Source: Pictodentalium vernedei
Taxonomy: Eukaryota; Mollusca; Scaphopoda; Dentaliida; Dentaliidae
Direction of reading: 5' to 3'
Length of the DNA stretch: 64,000 nt
Assembly (NCBI GenBank): GCA_031216915.1
Contig: CM062297.1
Location: forward strand, 831,001,337-831,065,336
Shown here: piece after piece, positions 35,371 through 46,412 of the stretch
Layout of the letters: every line of letters begins with the position of its first letter
How positions within the stretch are numbered: position 1 is the stretch's first letter
Program-made: the position numbers and the translations under genes
The notes under the pieces: generated by a model
The model's database searches: none
What the model was told of the DNA's origin: nothing
What the model saw: only the letters and a program-made list of their open reading frames with translations

Positions 35371-35946
35371 TGACCAGCTTCCAGGTAAGAGATCGGTGAA
35401 TATACTGTGACAGAGTAGAGACCCGGCTACTATCGCTACCAAATTTCAAGAGCATGGAATGTAACAAATCTTCGAGCAAAAACTCAACTCGTGAACGTAC
35501 TACCCTATTTCAGGGAAAAGGAACATGACAAAACATTTTGGAAGGAGCATAGTGAATATACTGAGATCTACCACCACAGAAAACCTTAATGGACACGAGC
35601 TATATTTTCTTTTCCCCAGCTAATGGACACAGCGCCATTCACTAGACACACCTGCAACTGTTAAGACCGAAGATGAAAATACTGCATAGTAAGCGTCTTT
35701 TGATGTACACATTTTTTATGGAAGTCACAAGAGTGAATTCTGTTGTTTTATTTTAATTGAAATTTAGCTTGTTTTAATCGTTGACGAAACGTTACGAAAG
35801 CTTCTCTAAAAGGCCGCCCCGTACGCCAAACTTAGCGAACAATCGCGGATATGGTGGTGTGGGGATGCTTGTTCGCGAGGCGTGGCTTCTCAACCACACA
35901 CTTCACAAGCGATAACGGGACACCGGGCACGTGGCTTCCAAATGAC

Positions 35947-37538
35947 TAATATATGCTACTCAAAGTTTGCTAAGCACCAAGTATATCCAACTACCTGTTT
36001 TACGTTTTAGTTGAAATATTGTTATGAAAAATGTATATTTTTTATTTAATTATATCTTTAATGATTTAAGTACAGAACTTAAGATTTTATTTGTGTTTGA
36101 CATTATTTTTTAGCTTTTGAATACGATAACCTTGGAAAATGGATATTATTGGTAAAAGAGAAAATTTTTCAATTTGCCAAAAAGTTGACGGAGCAAACTG
36201 GTATGGCTTCAGTATCGAGTATGAGACCCATTACTGTTAATTTCAGCTTGCCAACGCCCTCTCATGCTCCAAATCAGGTTCCTGGTGGTCCTTTGTGGGA
36301 TGTTGCTCCACTTTTAGACCAGCATGGAACCAGGCTCCTGGACACTTCTTGGCTGGAATGGACGGGCTGAAATTGCAAGCCGCATCTCATCCCAGACATG
36401 ATCTATTCGACTGCGGTCAGGGGATCTTGCTGACCAGTCCATACGCTCAATCCCATCCCTCTGTCGGTACTCCGCGACAGCAGGAGCAACATGAGGACGG
36501 GCATTATCGTCCATCAGAATGAATCTATCACCCACAGCACATGTATATAATCTGACGTGGACATCCAGGATCTCATCAATATACCACTGTGCAGTCAATG
36601 TACCACGTTCAAGGACACAGAGCTCTATACGCCCATCCCTGCTGATGCCGCCCCAGACCATGATTGACCTTCCACCATAGCGGGCATCCTCAGCAATGTT
36701 GGCTGCGTGGAATGCCTCTCCCGGTCTTCTCTCCATGCACTAGACCGCTTATCTGTATGGTTCAGGCAGTACCTTGACTCATCTGTAAAAAGGACAGGTC
36801 GCCAATCTTCTCTGGTCCATCCAACGTGGTCCATGGCCCATTCATATGGTGCCTAGCGGTGGTTTTGGGACAGGGAATGCGAATACATGGTCTTCTCGAT
36901 TGGAGACCACCTTCGTGCAACCTTGCCCGGATAGTCTGCGTCGAAACGTTTACCCCGGATGCATTATGAAGGTCACTGAGAAGCTGGGTTGCTGTGGCAA
37001 AGCGGATCCTACGGGCCTGGATGATCAAAAACCGGTCTTCAGCTGCAGGTGTTGCCCTGTCTCTGCCACCACCATGCCGTCTTTCTGGTGCGCCATACTG
37101 CTGAAATCTTGCCCAGGCTCTGGTGATCACTGTATGGTGCATACAAGGGCTTCACCAACCTGACGATGGGTAGCCCCTTGCTCCACCATCCCTAAAGCCC
37201 GCCACATTTCTGCTTCCGACAAATGTCTTCTTATATTTGCATTTGCCATATTTAATCATTAAATCACAAGGGTTTGTGTTGAAATGAAGATTAAATACCC
37301 TACACATGTCGTGTACATGTAGACATTACACGGAAACATCATGAAAATCAAGGGGTACATGCTTTCCATGACTGTCACCAAAAGTCTGCCTGTCAAGAGA
37401 GCTAATGTAAACACTGGGGACCATCTCAATACATTCCTCAATCATATCCACCAAACATGTCGCAAATATGTCACAAGCAAATTTCACAATGATGTGTCAA
37501 ATATTTGGTGCTTAGCAAACTTTAAGTCCCTTTTGCTA
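35947..37538 (-). mobile_element. Tc1/mariner element, 1.59 kb, inactive
   Basis: TA at 35947 starts TAATATATGCTACTCAAAG and TA at 37537 ends the matching inverted end (GCAAACTTTAAGTCCCTTTT). The two ends share AAAGTTTGCTAAGCACCAA as inverted repeats. The length of 1.6 kb and the TA boundaries are typical of Tc1. It lies immediately upstream of LINE A, in the SLC16-like intron. Confidence 0.85.
36160..37249 (-). pseudogene. Tc1-like transposase, frameshifted
   Basis: The minus strand starts MANANIRRHLSEAEMWRALG at 37249, a helix-turn-helix start. Next come AARRIRFATATQLL-type sequence with RQYGAPERRHGGGRDRATP (36762-37142), the first catalytic region LFTDESRYCL (36625-36834) and VWGGIS. The second catalytic region is FILMDDNARPH, and SARSPDRSRIDHVWDEM lies at the third catalytic position (36314-36736). 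Between DNARPH and RID there are 34 residues, so the triad would read DD34D, not the usual Tc1 DD34E; this may be decay. At least three frameshifts or stops are present. It would cut and paste the element at TA sites if intact. Confidence 0.88.
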
Positions 37539-37746
37539 GGCATATAGTTGAGAAGAGTCACACCAGCCCCGTGTGCCAGGTAAAACCAAATACAATTTTC
37601 GAATGAATATAAGCGTGCTCGATTGTCAAAGGCGTGTCTTTCTGGTCTCTCAGTTCTTTTCCTAAAAAGTGGTTCAAAAACTTTTTCAAAGTGCTTTTTT
37701 ATCGTGAGATGCTTATTGTATTCAAGTCCTGGAAGTAGAAGGTGTG

Positions 37747-38613
37747 ATGAGAGACAAGGCAGAACCAAAAAAAAAAAGAAAAGACGGAGGGTCGGGAGGT
37801 GAGACTCTAAAACCTGAACAAAAACTGGTCAAGATGGCGGAGAAGGAGGATTCACTAACAGGTTTATATGAAAGTGGTCACGAGCAATCAACTGTAGCTC
37901 AACAATTAACTGAGATTGTGAAAATAGTTAATGATGTTAAAAGGGGTCAGGACGGACTTCGCAAAAGTGTGGACAGCAAATTAGATAAAATGAAGGGTGA
38001 GTTGATGACTTCAATTGATAATAAGTTAAAAGTATTCAAAGATGATATTGACCTGCAGATCGCTGCCCAACAGTCACGAGTTGATCAGCTCTTCACAGAA
38101 GTTCCTGATTTGCAAACACGCACTAAAGCCACTGATTTGAAAATCATAAACATTGGGAAGACAATTGAGTCAGATACCCATGACAGAAGTAATGTTGATA
38201 GGGATAGTGATATAGTTCGGTTAGTAACTAATATCCCGGAGAGTGCAAATGAGAATATAACGGAAATTGTGAAATGTTTAGGGTGTGCCCTGGGTGATGA
38301 TGATGTGTTCAGCTCGGTAATTATTTCTGATGCGGTTCGTCTCCGGAAACGTTATCACGGTAAGCCTGGTCTGATTAAATTTCGAGTTGGTTCACTTGAA
38401 GACAAAAAGTTACTTTTAAGATCTAAGAAAAACTTGCAAAATTCAGATGACTTCAAGACATGTTTCTTGAGAGGTGGGAAATCGCACATAGAACGTTTGA
38501 TGGAAATAAACGCTAGGACGGTATTGAAGGAATTGCCAAACGGAAAGGACTTCATCGTTTCGGGTAGTGGGCGCATTATTAAGAAATCAGAGCAGAGACA
38601 ACCTTCCAGATAG
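37747..38613 (+). CDS. LINE A ORF1 (coiled coil plus RRM-like nucleic-acid-binding region)
   Basis: An open frame of 288 codons from the first ATG (37747). The Lys-rich N-terminus (KPKKKRKDGG-type, residues 5-15) could be a nuclear localisation signal. Residues 50-130 form a heptad-rich coiled coil (VKRGQDGLRKSVDSKLDKMK ...). Residues 155-285 resemble the RRM and C-terminal domain of L1-type ORF1 proteins (SDAVRLRKRYHGKPGLIKFR; KSHIERLMEINARTVLKEL). Such proteins trimerise and bind the element's RNA as chaperones. The frame is intact in spite of the ruined ORF2, which suggests moderate age. It is followed after 40-80 bp by the start of the endonuclease. Confidence 0.8.
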   Translation: MRDKAEPKKKRKDGGSGGETLKPEQKLVKMAEKEDSLTGLYESGHEQSTVAQQLTEIVKIVNDVKRGQDGLRKSVDSKLDKMKGELMTSIDNKLKVFKDDIDLQIAAQQSRVDQLFTEVPDLQTRTKATDLKIINIGKTIESDTHDRSNVDRDSDIVRLVTNIPESANENITEIVKCLGCALGDDDVFSSVIISDAVRLRKRYHGKPGLIKFRVGSLEDKKLLLRSKKNLQNSDDFKTCFLRGGKSHIERLMEINARTVLKELPNGKDFIVSGSGRIIKKSEQRQPSR

Positions 38614-38649
38614 GGTTTGTGTAGAAGAGTAGAAAAAGTAGATACATTG

Positions 38650-41099
38650 GACGTTTTTGGTGAAAAGATAATGTCAAGCCAACTTATATGTTGGACATCG
38701 GAGAAAAGTGATCTTCAGACACAATTGATAAAATCGTTAAATTGTGAGATTATATGTGTTTGTGAAGCAGACCTTTTGGGAAATGAGGAGATAAAGATAG
38801 AAGGGTACAGCTGGTTTGGGCATAATCGAGCATTGGAACATAAAAGGGCACCGAAAGGTTCTGGTGGGGGTCTTAGTGAAAAATTCTATACCTTCGCTTT
38901 TTACGATAGCAGTTGTAGATAAGTCGATTGATGGTTTACTCGGTTTACATTTTTCAAGGTCTCAAAGATAATCATGATTTTGTCGTATGTTCATGTTACC
39001 TCCTCCCCCCCCCCCCCCAACCCCCGAAAATTCACCATGGGGTAGAGACGCTGACTGAGGGATTTTTCTGTCGTCTTTTAACAGACATATATATGCATTG
39101 TGGTGACCACCCAATAATTTTGTGTGGTGACTTGAAGTCTTCAATGCGCGAATTGGTGACTTAGCAGATTTCAATGAACGATTTGATGAAATATGTAACC
39201 GTGAAGTGATAGATTCTGTAGTTAACCAGTATGGACGTGTGTTTGTCGAATTTTTAACTGATACCAAAATCTGTTGTTTGAATGGCAGAGGTAGTAATCT
39301 TACAAATAATTTCACATCAGTGAGCTCGAAGGGCAAATCTGTCACTGATTATATGTGCGTGCCGCATTCTATTTTAAATAAATGTGAAAATTTTCAAGTT
39401 TACATAAAGTCTGATCTTATTGAAAAGTTTAATCTTATAAATTTTGTCGGAGAGAGAAGTAAACCCTCAGATCACAGCTTTCTAACTTTTGAATGCAATA
39501 CTGATATATCCAATGTCGGTGTGAGGTTAGTTGCCCAAGTAAAATTAAAAAATCAATTCCCGAGAGCTTCATGAGCTCAGCCTCAGCGCTATTCATGCAA
39601 TGTATGAATGAGCTTATTTATAAAATAGAGTCCTGTCGTGAAACACAACAGTCTGTAGATGCTCTATGTGATAGTTTTTCAGACACGGTATTAGACGAAA
39701 TAAGAGTGCATATTCCAAATTTTGGCCTTAAAAGTGCCTCGAAATCGAACAAGAAATTCAAATTCTTGAAACCGTATTGGAACGATACTCTTACAAATCT
39801 GTGGAAAATTATGAATGAAAAGGAGAAATGTTTTCTCAAACATAAGAAAAATAAAAATAATAAATTACCAACACCCCTCTCTGAATTTAAGAGTGCCCGA
39901 AAACTATTTAATAAAAAACTCCTAAGTTCTGAATGAGAATATAAGAAATCTTTAATGATTGAAATTGAAAAAGTAGTAACAAACAATCCGAGAGATTTCT
40001 GGAATAAATTAAATGACTTAGGGCCTAAGGGAAAGTCGAAAATTCCTGATGAGGTACTCTGTGAGGATGGGACTGTGTCTAATGATAAGTAAAGGGTGCT
40101 GGGAGAATGGAGGGCAGCTTTCTCCAATTTATACAATACAAGTGATAAAGGTGAAAATTTTGATATCGAATTTCAAAAGTATATCACCGAAGAGAAAAAT
40201 TTTATAGAAAATAAATACCTGGAGCCCTTATATGAATCAAATATAGACTTAAATCGGCAAACTGAGTTAAGTGAAATTGAAAATGTCCTTAAAAAGGCCA
40301 AAAATGGGAAGGCGGTTGGGTGTGATAAGATTCCTTACGAGTCATTAAAAAATCCCGTGGTAGCTAAAGTTTTACTCTCGCTATTTCAGTTTATTTTTGA
40401 CACTGGAATAATTCCAACTCCCTGGAAAAAAAGTATTATATCGCCAATACCTAATGATAGAAAATTAGATCAGAGGGTCCAAAAAATTATAGAGGGATAT
40501 CGTTGTTGTCGACCTGCTGCAAGGGAGCGCGGTGGCTCAGTAGGTAGAGGTGCAGGCTGTAAGCCGAAAGGTCCTCAGTTCGAATCCCACCTGCGGCAAC
40601 CGCGTTGTGTCTTTGGGCAAGACACTTCATCTCCCTTGCCCGCATGGGGGCACGATGACGCCGTGTACTAAGGCGTACTGCTCGTCGATGGTACGCATGT
40701 CTTCAACCAATCTAACCCTGCCTGTGTTGCAGTGCGGAGTTACGATGTTGGGGAGCTGGCAGCTGCTCATCGCTGCTCGGTGGTTCTCTCCGGGTACTCC
40801 GGCTTCCTCCACCCGTAAAACTGTCACGGTCATGATTAGCCATTGTGCATAAGTATGTGACCTTATACATCAATAAATAAATAACCTGCTGCAAACTTTA
40901 AAACAATGTCTTGAAAAATCGTTTGATGGAATTTGCCGAGCTGAATAATTATGTTGTTGATGAACAATGTGGATTTCGAGCAAATCGTTCTTGTATTGAT
41001 AATATTTATGCCTTGACGACGTTGATTCGAGGAGAAACACAAGTTTTCTCTTGTTTTATTGACTTTAAAAAGACCTTTGATAAAGTCGATCGCAATATG
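38650..41099 (+). pseudogene. LINE A ORF2, part 1 (endonuclease and start of RT)
   Basis: The AP endonuclease start QLICWTSEKSDL, then IICVCEADLLG, GSGGG and CSCYL.PP (38680-39030). The GDL motif near 39130 is followed by an 8-bp palindromic insertion. Then GKSVTDYMCVPHSIL and SKPSDHSFL, the DH at the end of the domain (39340-39490). A linker spans 39571-39936. The RT fingers are at 40096-40480 (KNGKAVGCDKIPYESLK; PWKKSIISPIP). The palm start is at 40911-41099 (DEQCGFRANRSCIDNI; FIDFKKTFDKVDRN). A C run at 39005-39018 replaces what in related LINEs is a short CYLPPENS codon stretch. Several frameshifts. The SINE lies in the YRGIS motif and LINE B in the palm. Confidence 0.88.
40523..40884 (+). 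mobile_element. SINE with tRNA-like head, inserted in LINE A
   Basis: The head GCGCGGTGGCTCAGTAGGTAG contains an A box, and GGTCCTCAGTTCGAATCCC a B box, of a tRNA-type polymerase III promoter. The body follows: TTGTGTCTTTGGGCAAGACAC, GTGTACTAAGGCGTACTGCTC, CCTGCCTGTGTTGCAGTGCG, ACCCGTAAAACTGTCACGG. The tail is AATAAATAAATAA. CCTGCTGCAA at 40513-40522 and 40885-40894 is an exact 10-bp target duplication. Removing the SINE and one copy restores the LINE A RT motif YRGISLLSTCCKL. The head is not a working tRNA gene: it continues directly into the SINE body. Confidence 0.95.
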
Positions 41100-41406
41100 T
41101 TATCATGTGAACCTGTGTCCATATCCAAACCAACAGGGAGTATTTTTCGATTCAGTTGTCAAAAGTTAGCTCAAGTATCTATATTTTTCTTCCAGGTGTT
41201 CTGTAGATATATATATATATTATTTTAGGGCTGTATAGATGTGATTTTTAATAAAAGATAGTTATATTAGTGTTTTGTTTAGTTTCTTTATCGGATATCA
41301 GTGGCGTGTTCCCTGTCTTCGCGCGGGTCATTTTCGGTGTTTTGTTTGTTTTGTTTACGAGTTCGACAGCTTTTTAACATTCAAGCTTCTCATTCTAAGT
41401 TTGGCT

Positions 41407-42740
41407 ATGGATGGTAAGTGTTTCGTGACGCGAGAAGCTCAGACCAGTAGGGCAGAGACTGTTAGTATAGGTGTCCAGGTGGGGGAGTGGTTGAGGCCAG
41501 CACAGGGGGTGCTACTGCTAGTGAGTTACCAACGGACGGCCAGCGGTCGGATGTGTGTAGGCACTGCCATATGGTGTATGTGGATGGGTGTGAGCTGGGG
41601 GAGTTGGGGATGTGTGCCATCTGCGTAGAGCTAATGCAGCTGTTAGAGGCATATGTAAAGTTGGAGGAAGATGTGCAGGTGGTGAGGGGGAAACTGGGGA
41701 GGGCAGGAAAGTCTGGTGTTACCCCAGTTAGGGTGGCATTCGATGGGGGATGGAAGGTGGTGGGTAGTAGGAAACGGACTTTTGACGTGGATAGTGGGTC
41801 GTTTGGGAATAGGAAGGTGCGTCGGGTTGAGGGTAGAGGAGAAGTAGGGGCTAGAGTGTCAAATTCCATGGCTAGTAGTGTGAGTCGGGGGGCGAAAAGG
41901 CGTATTCTTATAGAATCGGACAGTGAGGGAGATAGCGATGACCATGTGGAGTCTGTCAGGGCAGGAGTCAGAGGGAAGGTTAGGAAGGTGGTAAACGAGG
42001 ACAGGGTGGCTTGTAGCGGGAGTGGGCAGAAGGTGGGGTGCAGTGTCCAAAATAGATTCAGTGTGTTAGGTAATTTCGAGAATTCTGAGGAGCAGGTTGG
42101 GTCCGAAGAGGTGGATGTGGCGGTAGGCATGGGGGTTAGTGTGGCGAAGTGCAAGATTGCGAGCCGGCCCAGTGGGGACACAGGTGGTAACAGGGGTAGT
42201 AGGGGTAGTAGGACGGGAAAGAGGACAGGAAAGGACAGGAAGAGGCAGTTGGTGGATGCAGGGAGTAGTATAGTGCGGGGGTTGGATAGGGTGGTGTGTG
42301 GGCCCGACAGTTTGTGCTTTCCGGGGTCTAGGGTGGAGGACCTAAGGGACAGAGTGGATGGATTAGTAAAGGGGTCAGGCCCAGACCCAGTGGATGTTTT
42401 ACACGTGGGGACCAACAACATCAGGGAGAGAAAATCAGTTCAGCTTATTGAGACTTACAAGGACTTAATAACTCAACAGAATGCCAAGAATGCACAGGTA
42501 GTGGTTTCGGGGCTTCTCCCAGTACTAGGTGGTGGGGGCGAGCGTAATTCGCGGATCATTGGGACCAACGTGGAACTGGGGGAGTATTGTAAGGAACATG
42601 GGATACCCTTTGTAGACAATTGGGGATCGTTTTGGGGCAGAAATGACCTATATGGAAGGGATGGTCTCCATCTTAGCCCAAGGGGTACAGAGGTTTTAGG
42701 AAGAAATATGTTGCAGGTGGTGGAGCCTTTTTTGGTATAG
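41407..42740 (+). pseudogene. LINE B ORF1 (zinc-finger and SGNH esterase domains), one likely frameshift
   Basis: The likely start is ATG at 41407 (MDGKCFVTREAQTSRAETV). The frame changes at a run of five G (41481-41485); adding one G would join it to the long frame from 41487. That frame reads CRHCHMVYVDGCELGELGMC, a Cys-rich finger near residue 55, then a basic low-complexity region rich in Ser and Lys/Arg. The C-terminal SGNH/GDSL-type esterase follows: VDVLHVGTNNIRE holds the GTNN block, and DGLHLSPRGTEVLG the catalytic Asp-X2-His region. CR1-clade ORF1 proteins carry such an esterase; its role in retrotransposition is not well understood. About 440 residues in all. Confidence 0.85.
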
Positions 42741-42819
42741 GGAAGGGAGGGGGGTCAGTGAAGGGGGGAATAATCACAGAAATTGTGTCACGAACCATAG
42801 GTGTAAAAAATGGGACAAG

Positions 42820-45800
42820 ATGGATAAGGAAAAGGGACCAAAAATCCAAATCAATAGGAATAGCTTCCCAAGGAAAGAACAGGTACACAAAGTAGGATAT
42901 ACAAACATACAGGGACTAGATAATAAACTAAATAAAGGGACCAGTAGGCGGAAGCCAATCAACCTTGACACTCTGAAAGTGGGTTATAGCAACATCCAGG
43001 GTCTCCACCGGAAAGTAGGTGAAATTGCTACATTGATTGAGGCAGAGGAGTTTGACGTCATGGGCTTAAGCGAAACGTGGGTAAGACACGAGGAACGGGT
43101 AGACCAAGTAAGGGGGTACGTATGGATAGGTGTAGGGCGAACGGAAGGCCAGAAAAAAGGGGGAGGGGTAGGAATGTACATTAAAGAGGATTTAAAACCA
43201 TCGCTGATCACAGACCTGGAAAACATCAGCACCCCGGCTGAGGTATCGAAAGAAATTGGATGGGTAAGGATCAGTCTGAAAAACAAAATTATTGCCCTTG
43301 TGGTTGTGTATTGTGCGGTGGAGGGAAGCAAACCCGAATGGAATGATTCGATATACTCAACACTGAGGTCCAGTATCACCGAATTACAAAACAAGGGGCT
43401 CGGTATAATTCTGATGGGTGACTTTAATGGCCACATAGGTAATGATGAAGAAGGCAGAGAGGGTGGGGACAATAAAGTCAACAGGAATGGAAGGAAGCTG
43501 CTGAACTTCACAAACGAGCTCGGTCTGAAGATTCTGAACAGGGACGCGAGGTGTAAGGGGAAATGGACCTGGGAGAGGAACGACAGAAAATCAATAATCG
43601 ACTACATCCTCACAGATATTAATTTATGGAGGGAGGTGATAGGGGTAGAAGTGGATGATGAGGGTAAAATGGAGGTGGATAGTGATCACAACTTGATTAT
43701 AGTGACGATCAGGGCCAAAACTCTAGTAAAAAGCAAAGGAAGCTCTAAGGAGATTTGGGAACTCAAAAAAGATGCTGACTGGTCGAAGTCCAATGAAAAA
43801 CTGAAACCAAAGCTTGCAACCGTACCCAAGAGGGGCAGTGTCCAGAAGATGACCGACGTCATAGTTGCGAGCCTGGTGGAGGCAGGAAAGGAAAGTGTAG
43901 GAAAGGTCAGGGTGCCAACACGGGAACTTGGGTACAGAGTGAACGAAGAACTGAAAAGGGTCATAAAGGGAAGAAAAGCTAAATGTGCTGCAAACAGGAG
44001 AAGTAGAAAACTTAAGGGGGTGGAAAGCAATGAGGCCACAGTTGCTAAGGAAGAATACCACCAAGCACGAAATAAAGTAAATAAGATTAAAGACGATAAT
44101 CGGAGAGTACGAAATAGCAGTCTTATTAGGACGATAAGAACGACAGGGGGGTCGAGTTCGAACGTATTTTGGAAATGGGTGAATAAACGTAACAAAGGAA
44201 GTAACCCACAGAGTATTAAAGTAGATGGCAGAGTTACAGACGAGCAAGATCAAGTCGCATCAGAACTAGTCAAGCACTGGGAAAGGGTAAACGATAAGCG
44301 ATGGGGCATGGGGAGCCCACCAGAGTGTCCGAATCAGGTCGAGGAAAACCTATCGAGCTTCGTGTGCAGCGAAATTAAAACGGAGGAGGTGCGAAAGGTG
44401 ATATCAAAATTAAGGGATGGAAAAGCGGGAGGAGTGGATGAAATTCCAAACGAGTTTATCAAAAAAGGGGGAGAGGAACTCGTGAAAAGCCTAACTGCCC
44501 TATTCAATCTAGCCATAGAAAATCAAGAGATCCCAAAAGAGTGGAGAGAAAGTAAAGTGACATTTATTCACAAAAAGGGGGAAAAAGACGTTTTGGATAA
44601 CTATCGAGGGATCTCTGTCAGTAGCAACATTGGAAAGGTTTTCTGTAAAGTCATGTATGGGAGACTAGAGGAGGTGATTGAGGAGAAGGGTTTTTTGGGA
44701 GAAATCCAGAATGGCTTCAGGAAGGGAAGGAGAGTTACTGACCATCTTTCCGCACTATCCCAAATGATAGAATCCGCGAAAGCAAAAAAGAAAAAGATGT
44801 TTATGGCCTTTTTGGATATCAAAAAGGCATACGATAGAGTATGGAGGGAAGGTATGTGGCGCAAGCTGGAGGTTATGGGCTTAGGAGGCGAGTTTGTTGG
44901 AATTATGAAAGCATTATATAAAGATGTACAGAGTGAACTTAGCCTGGGGAACATTACAACAAAACGTGTGCCTATGGAGATAGGCCTAAAACAGGGGTGT
45001 ATCCTTTCGCCGATCCTGTTTGCATTGTACATCAAAAGTGTAGGAGATGAACTCCTGCGTAGCGAGGAGGGGGTAGCAGTTGGGGACTTGAAGATCCCAG
45101 GGTTATTTTTTGCAGACGATATGGTTCTAGTGTCAGAAAGCGAAGAGGGGCTAACGAAAATGCTGGAAATTGTTGGGAAATATGGGAGCAAATGGAGACT
45201 CGAACTTAATGAAAGCAAGAGCAAAATTATACCTGTGGGCCGCAAAGTGGACCCCACTCGAAGGTGGATAGTGGGTGAGTTCAGCATTCCGGAAGGGAGA
45301 GCAAACTTCTGAGTGTGGGAGAGACAGGTGATTACGAGTATTTGGGGGTAAATATAAACATTACAGGAAGAGGCATCTACCGGAACCACACAAATAAATT
45401 GATTCTGAAGGGGAAGCGAATCCTTAACCAAATGAAACTTATAGGGAGAAACAGTTTCAATAAGGTTTTCGTGGGGAAAACCATTTGGGAAATGGTGGGG
45501 CTGCCAAGTATAACATACGGAACGGAAGTGGTACCCCTAAACCAGACGGCCGTAAAGAGCTTGGAAATCCTGCAGAACGATGCAGGCCGATGGATAACGG
45601 GGTCGAGTAATGCCGCAGCGCTAGAAGCAATCAGGGGTGAGCTTGGGTGGATGAGGATCAAGGACAGGATAGACCTGTTGAAGCTCGGTTATCTTAATTA
45701 TTTGGTAAATCTCCCCGACAGCCGATGGTGTAAAGCAATGTTCCTGAGAATTTTCAACTCAAATATCAAAACGGGGTGGATGGTCCAAGTGAGGGAGCTA

Positions 45801-46351
45801 GTAGAGAACTACTCATTGGAGATCTCGGACCTGGACGTTGGGACAAACCAGGGTAAAAAAATCGTCAGAGAAAGGGTCATGGAGGATTGTAACCGTAATT
45901 GGCGAGAGGAGGTCAAATCAAAGAGGTCTTTGGGTGGCCTGCGTGATAAAGAGAAGCCAGGTTTTGAAGAGTACCTTGATGGCACCTTTGGGGGTCACTG
46001 TTGTTCAAGCTGAGGTCGCGATCCCTGGAGCTGAGGGGAAAAATTGGGAAAGACGATGAAAGTGAGTGCCAGATGTGTAACTTGGACATGGTGGAGACCC
46101 TGGAACACTTTCTTCTAGAATGCCCAAAGTATCAGCCTAAAAGAATGAGATTCACTGGGAGTATAATGGGGAAGTGGGATGGGAGAATGAAGGCCATGTG
46201 GTTAGGGGGAGACTCAAAGGAGAGGGTTAATATGCTAATCGGAGATATTGGGAAGAATAGGACAAGGGATATTATCAAGCAGTTCGTCTCCGAGTGTTGG
46301 GAGGAGAGGAGAAGCGTGGGAATAGGGAGGCAGTTGGGAGTACAGGGGTAA
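42820..46351 (+). pseudogene. LINE B ORF2 (endonuclease, reverse transcriptase, zinc tail), two frameshifts
   Basis: The main frame (42820-45312, 830 residues) starts ATG 79 bp after ORF1. Endonuclease: VGYSNIQGLHRKV, DVMGLSETWV, LMGDFNGHIGN, RKSIIDYILTD, VDSDHNLIIV. RT: DGKAGGVDEIPNEFIKKGG, YRGISVSSNIGK, QNGFRKGRRVTDHLSALS, FLDIKKAYDRVW, GLKQGCILSPILFALYI and the catalytic FFADDMVLVSES. The frame then shifts near 45300 to 45315-46013 (thumb: DYEYLGVNINITG; GRWITGSSNAAALEAIRGEL). It shifts again at a GGGGG run (45990-45994) to 46001-46351, with CQMCNLDMVETLEHFLLEC, a C-X2-C...H-X4-C zinc motif. All catalytic residues look present, so only the two shifts seem to disable it. Confidence 0.92.
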
Positions 46352-46412
46352 CCATGGCCTTCTCGTCCGAGAACCGCGACAAATCAGCGGCTGACCAAAG
46401 TGTTATTATCAT

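Larger units (their letters stand above)
41107..46405 (+). mobile_element. LINE B: nearly full-length CR1-like LINE, 5.3 kb
   Basis: It is inserted in the RT palm of LINE A, with TTATCAT at 41100-41106 and 46406-46412 as target duplication. A 5' UTR of about 300 bp precedes ORF1 with an esterase domain. ORF2 carries endonuclease, RT and a Cys-rich tail. The 3' end is GTGTTAT without a poly-A. Strand composition is purine-rich on the coding strand and GC is higher than the surroundings, unlike LINE A. A truncated relative lies at 1991-2873. The few frameshifts mark a fairly recent insertion. An ORF1 esterase occurs in CR1-clade LINEs; the clade is inferred from that. Confidence 0.92.

Noticed and set aside
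40523..40600. tRNA gene
   Set aside because: A and B boxes are present, but the sequence runs into a SINE body with AATA tail and a target duplication, and the cloverleaf is not complete.
41462..42421. 319-codon minus-strand frame
   Set aside because: It is the antisense shadow of LINE B ORF1: Ser/Pro/Leu-rich low-complexity translation caused by purine-rich coding on the plus strand.
44601..45431. 276-codon minus-strand frame (and similar at 43686-44253)
   Set aside because: Antisense of the LINE B reverse transcriptase, which has all the motifs on the plus strand.
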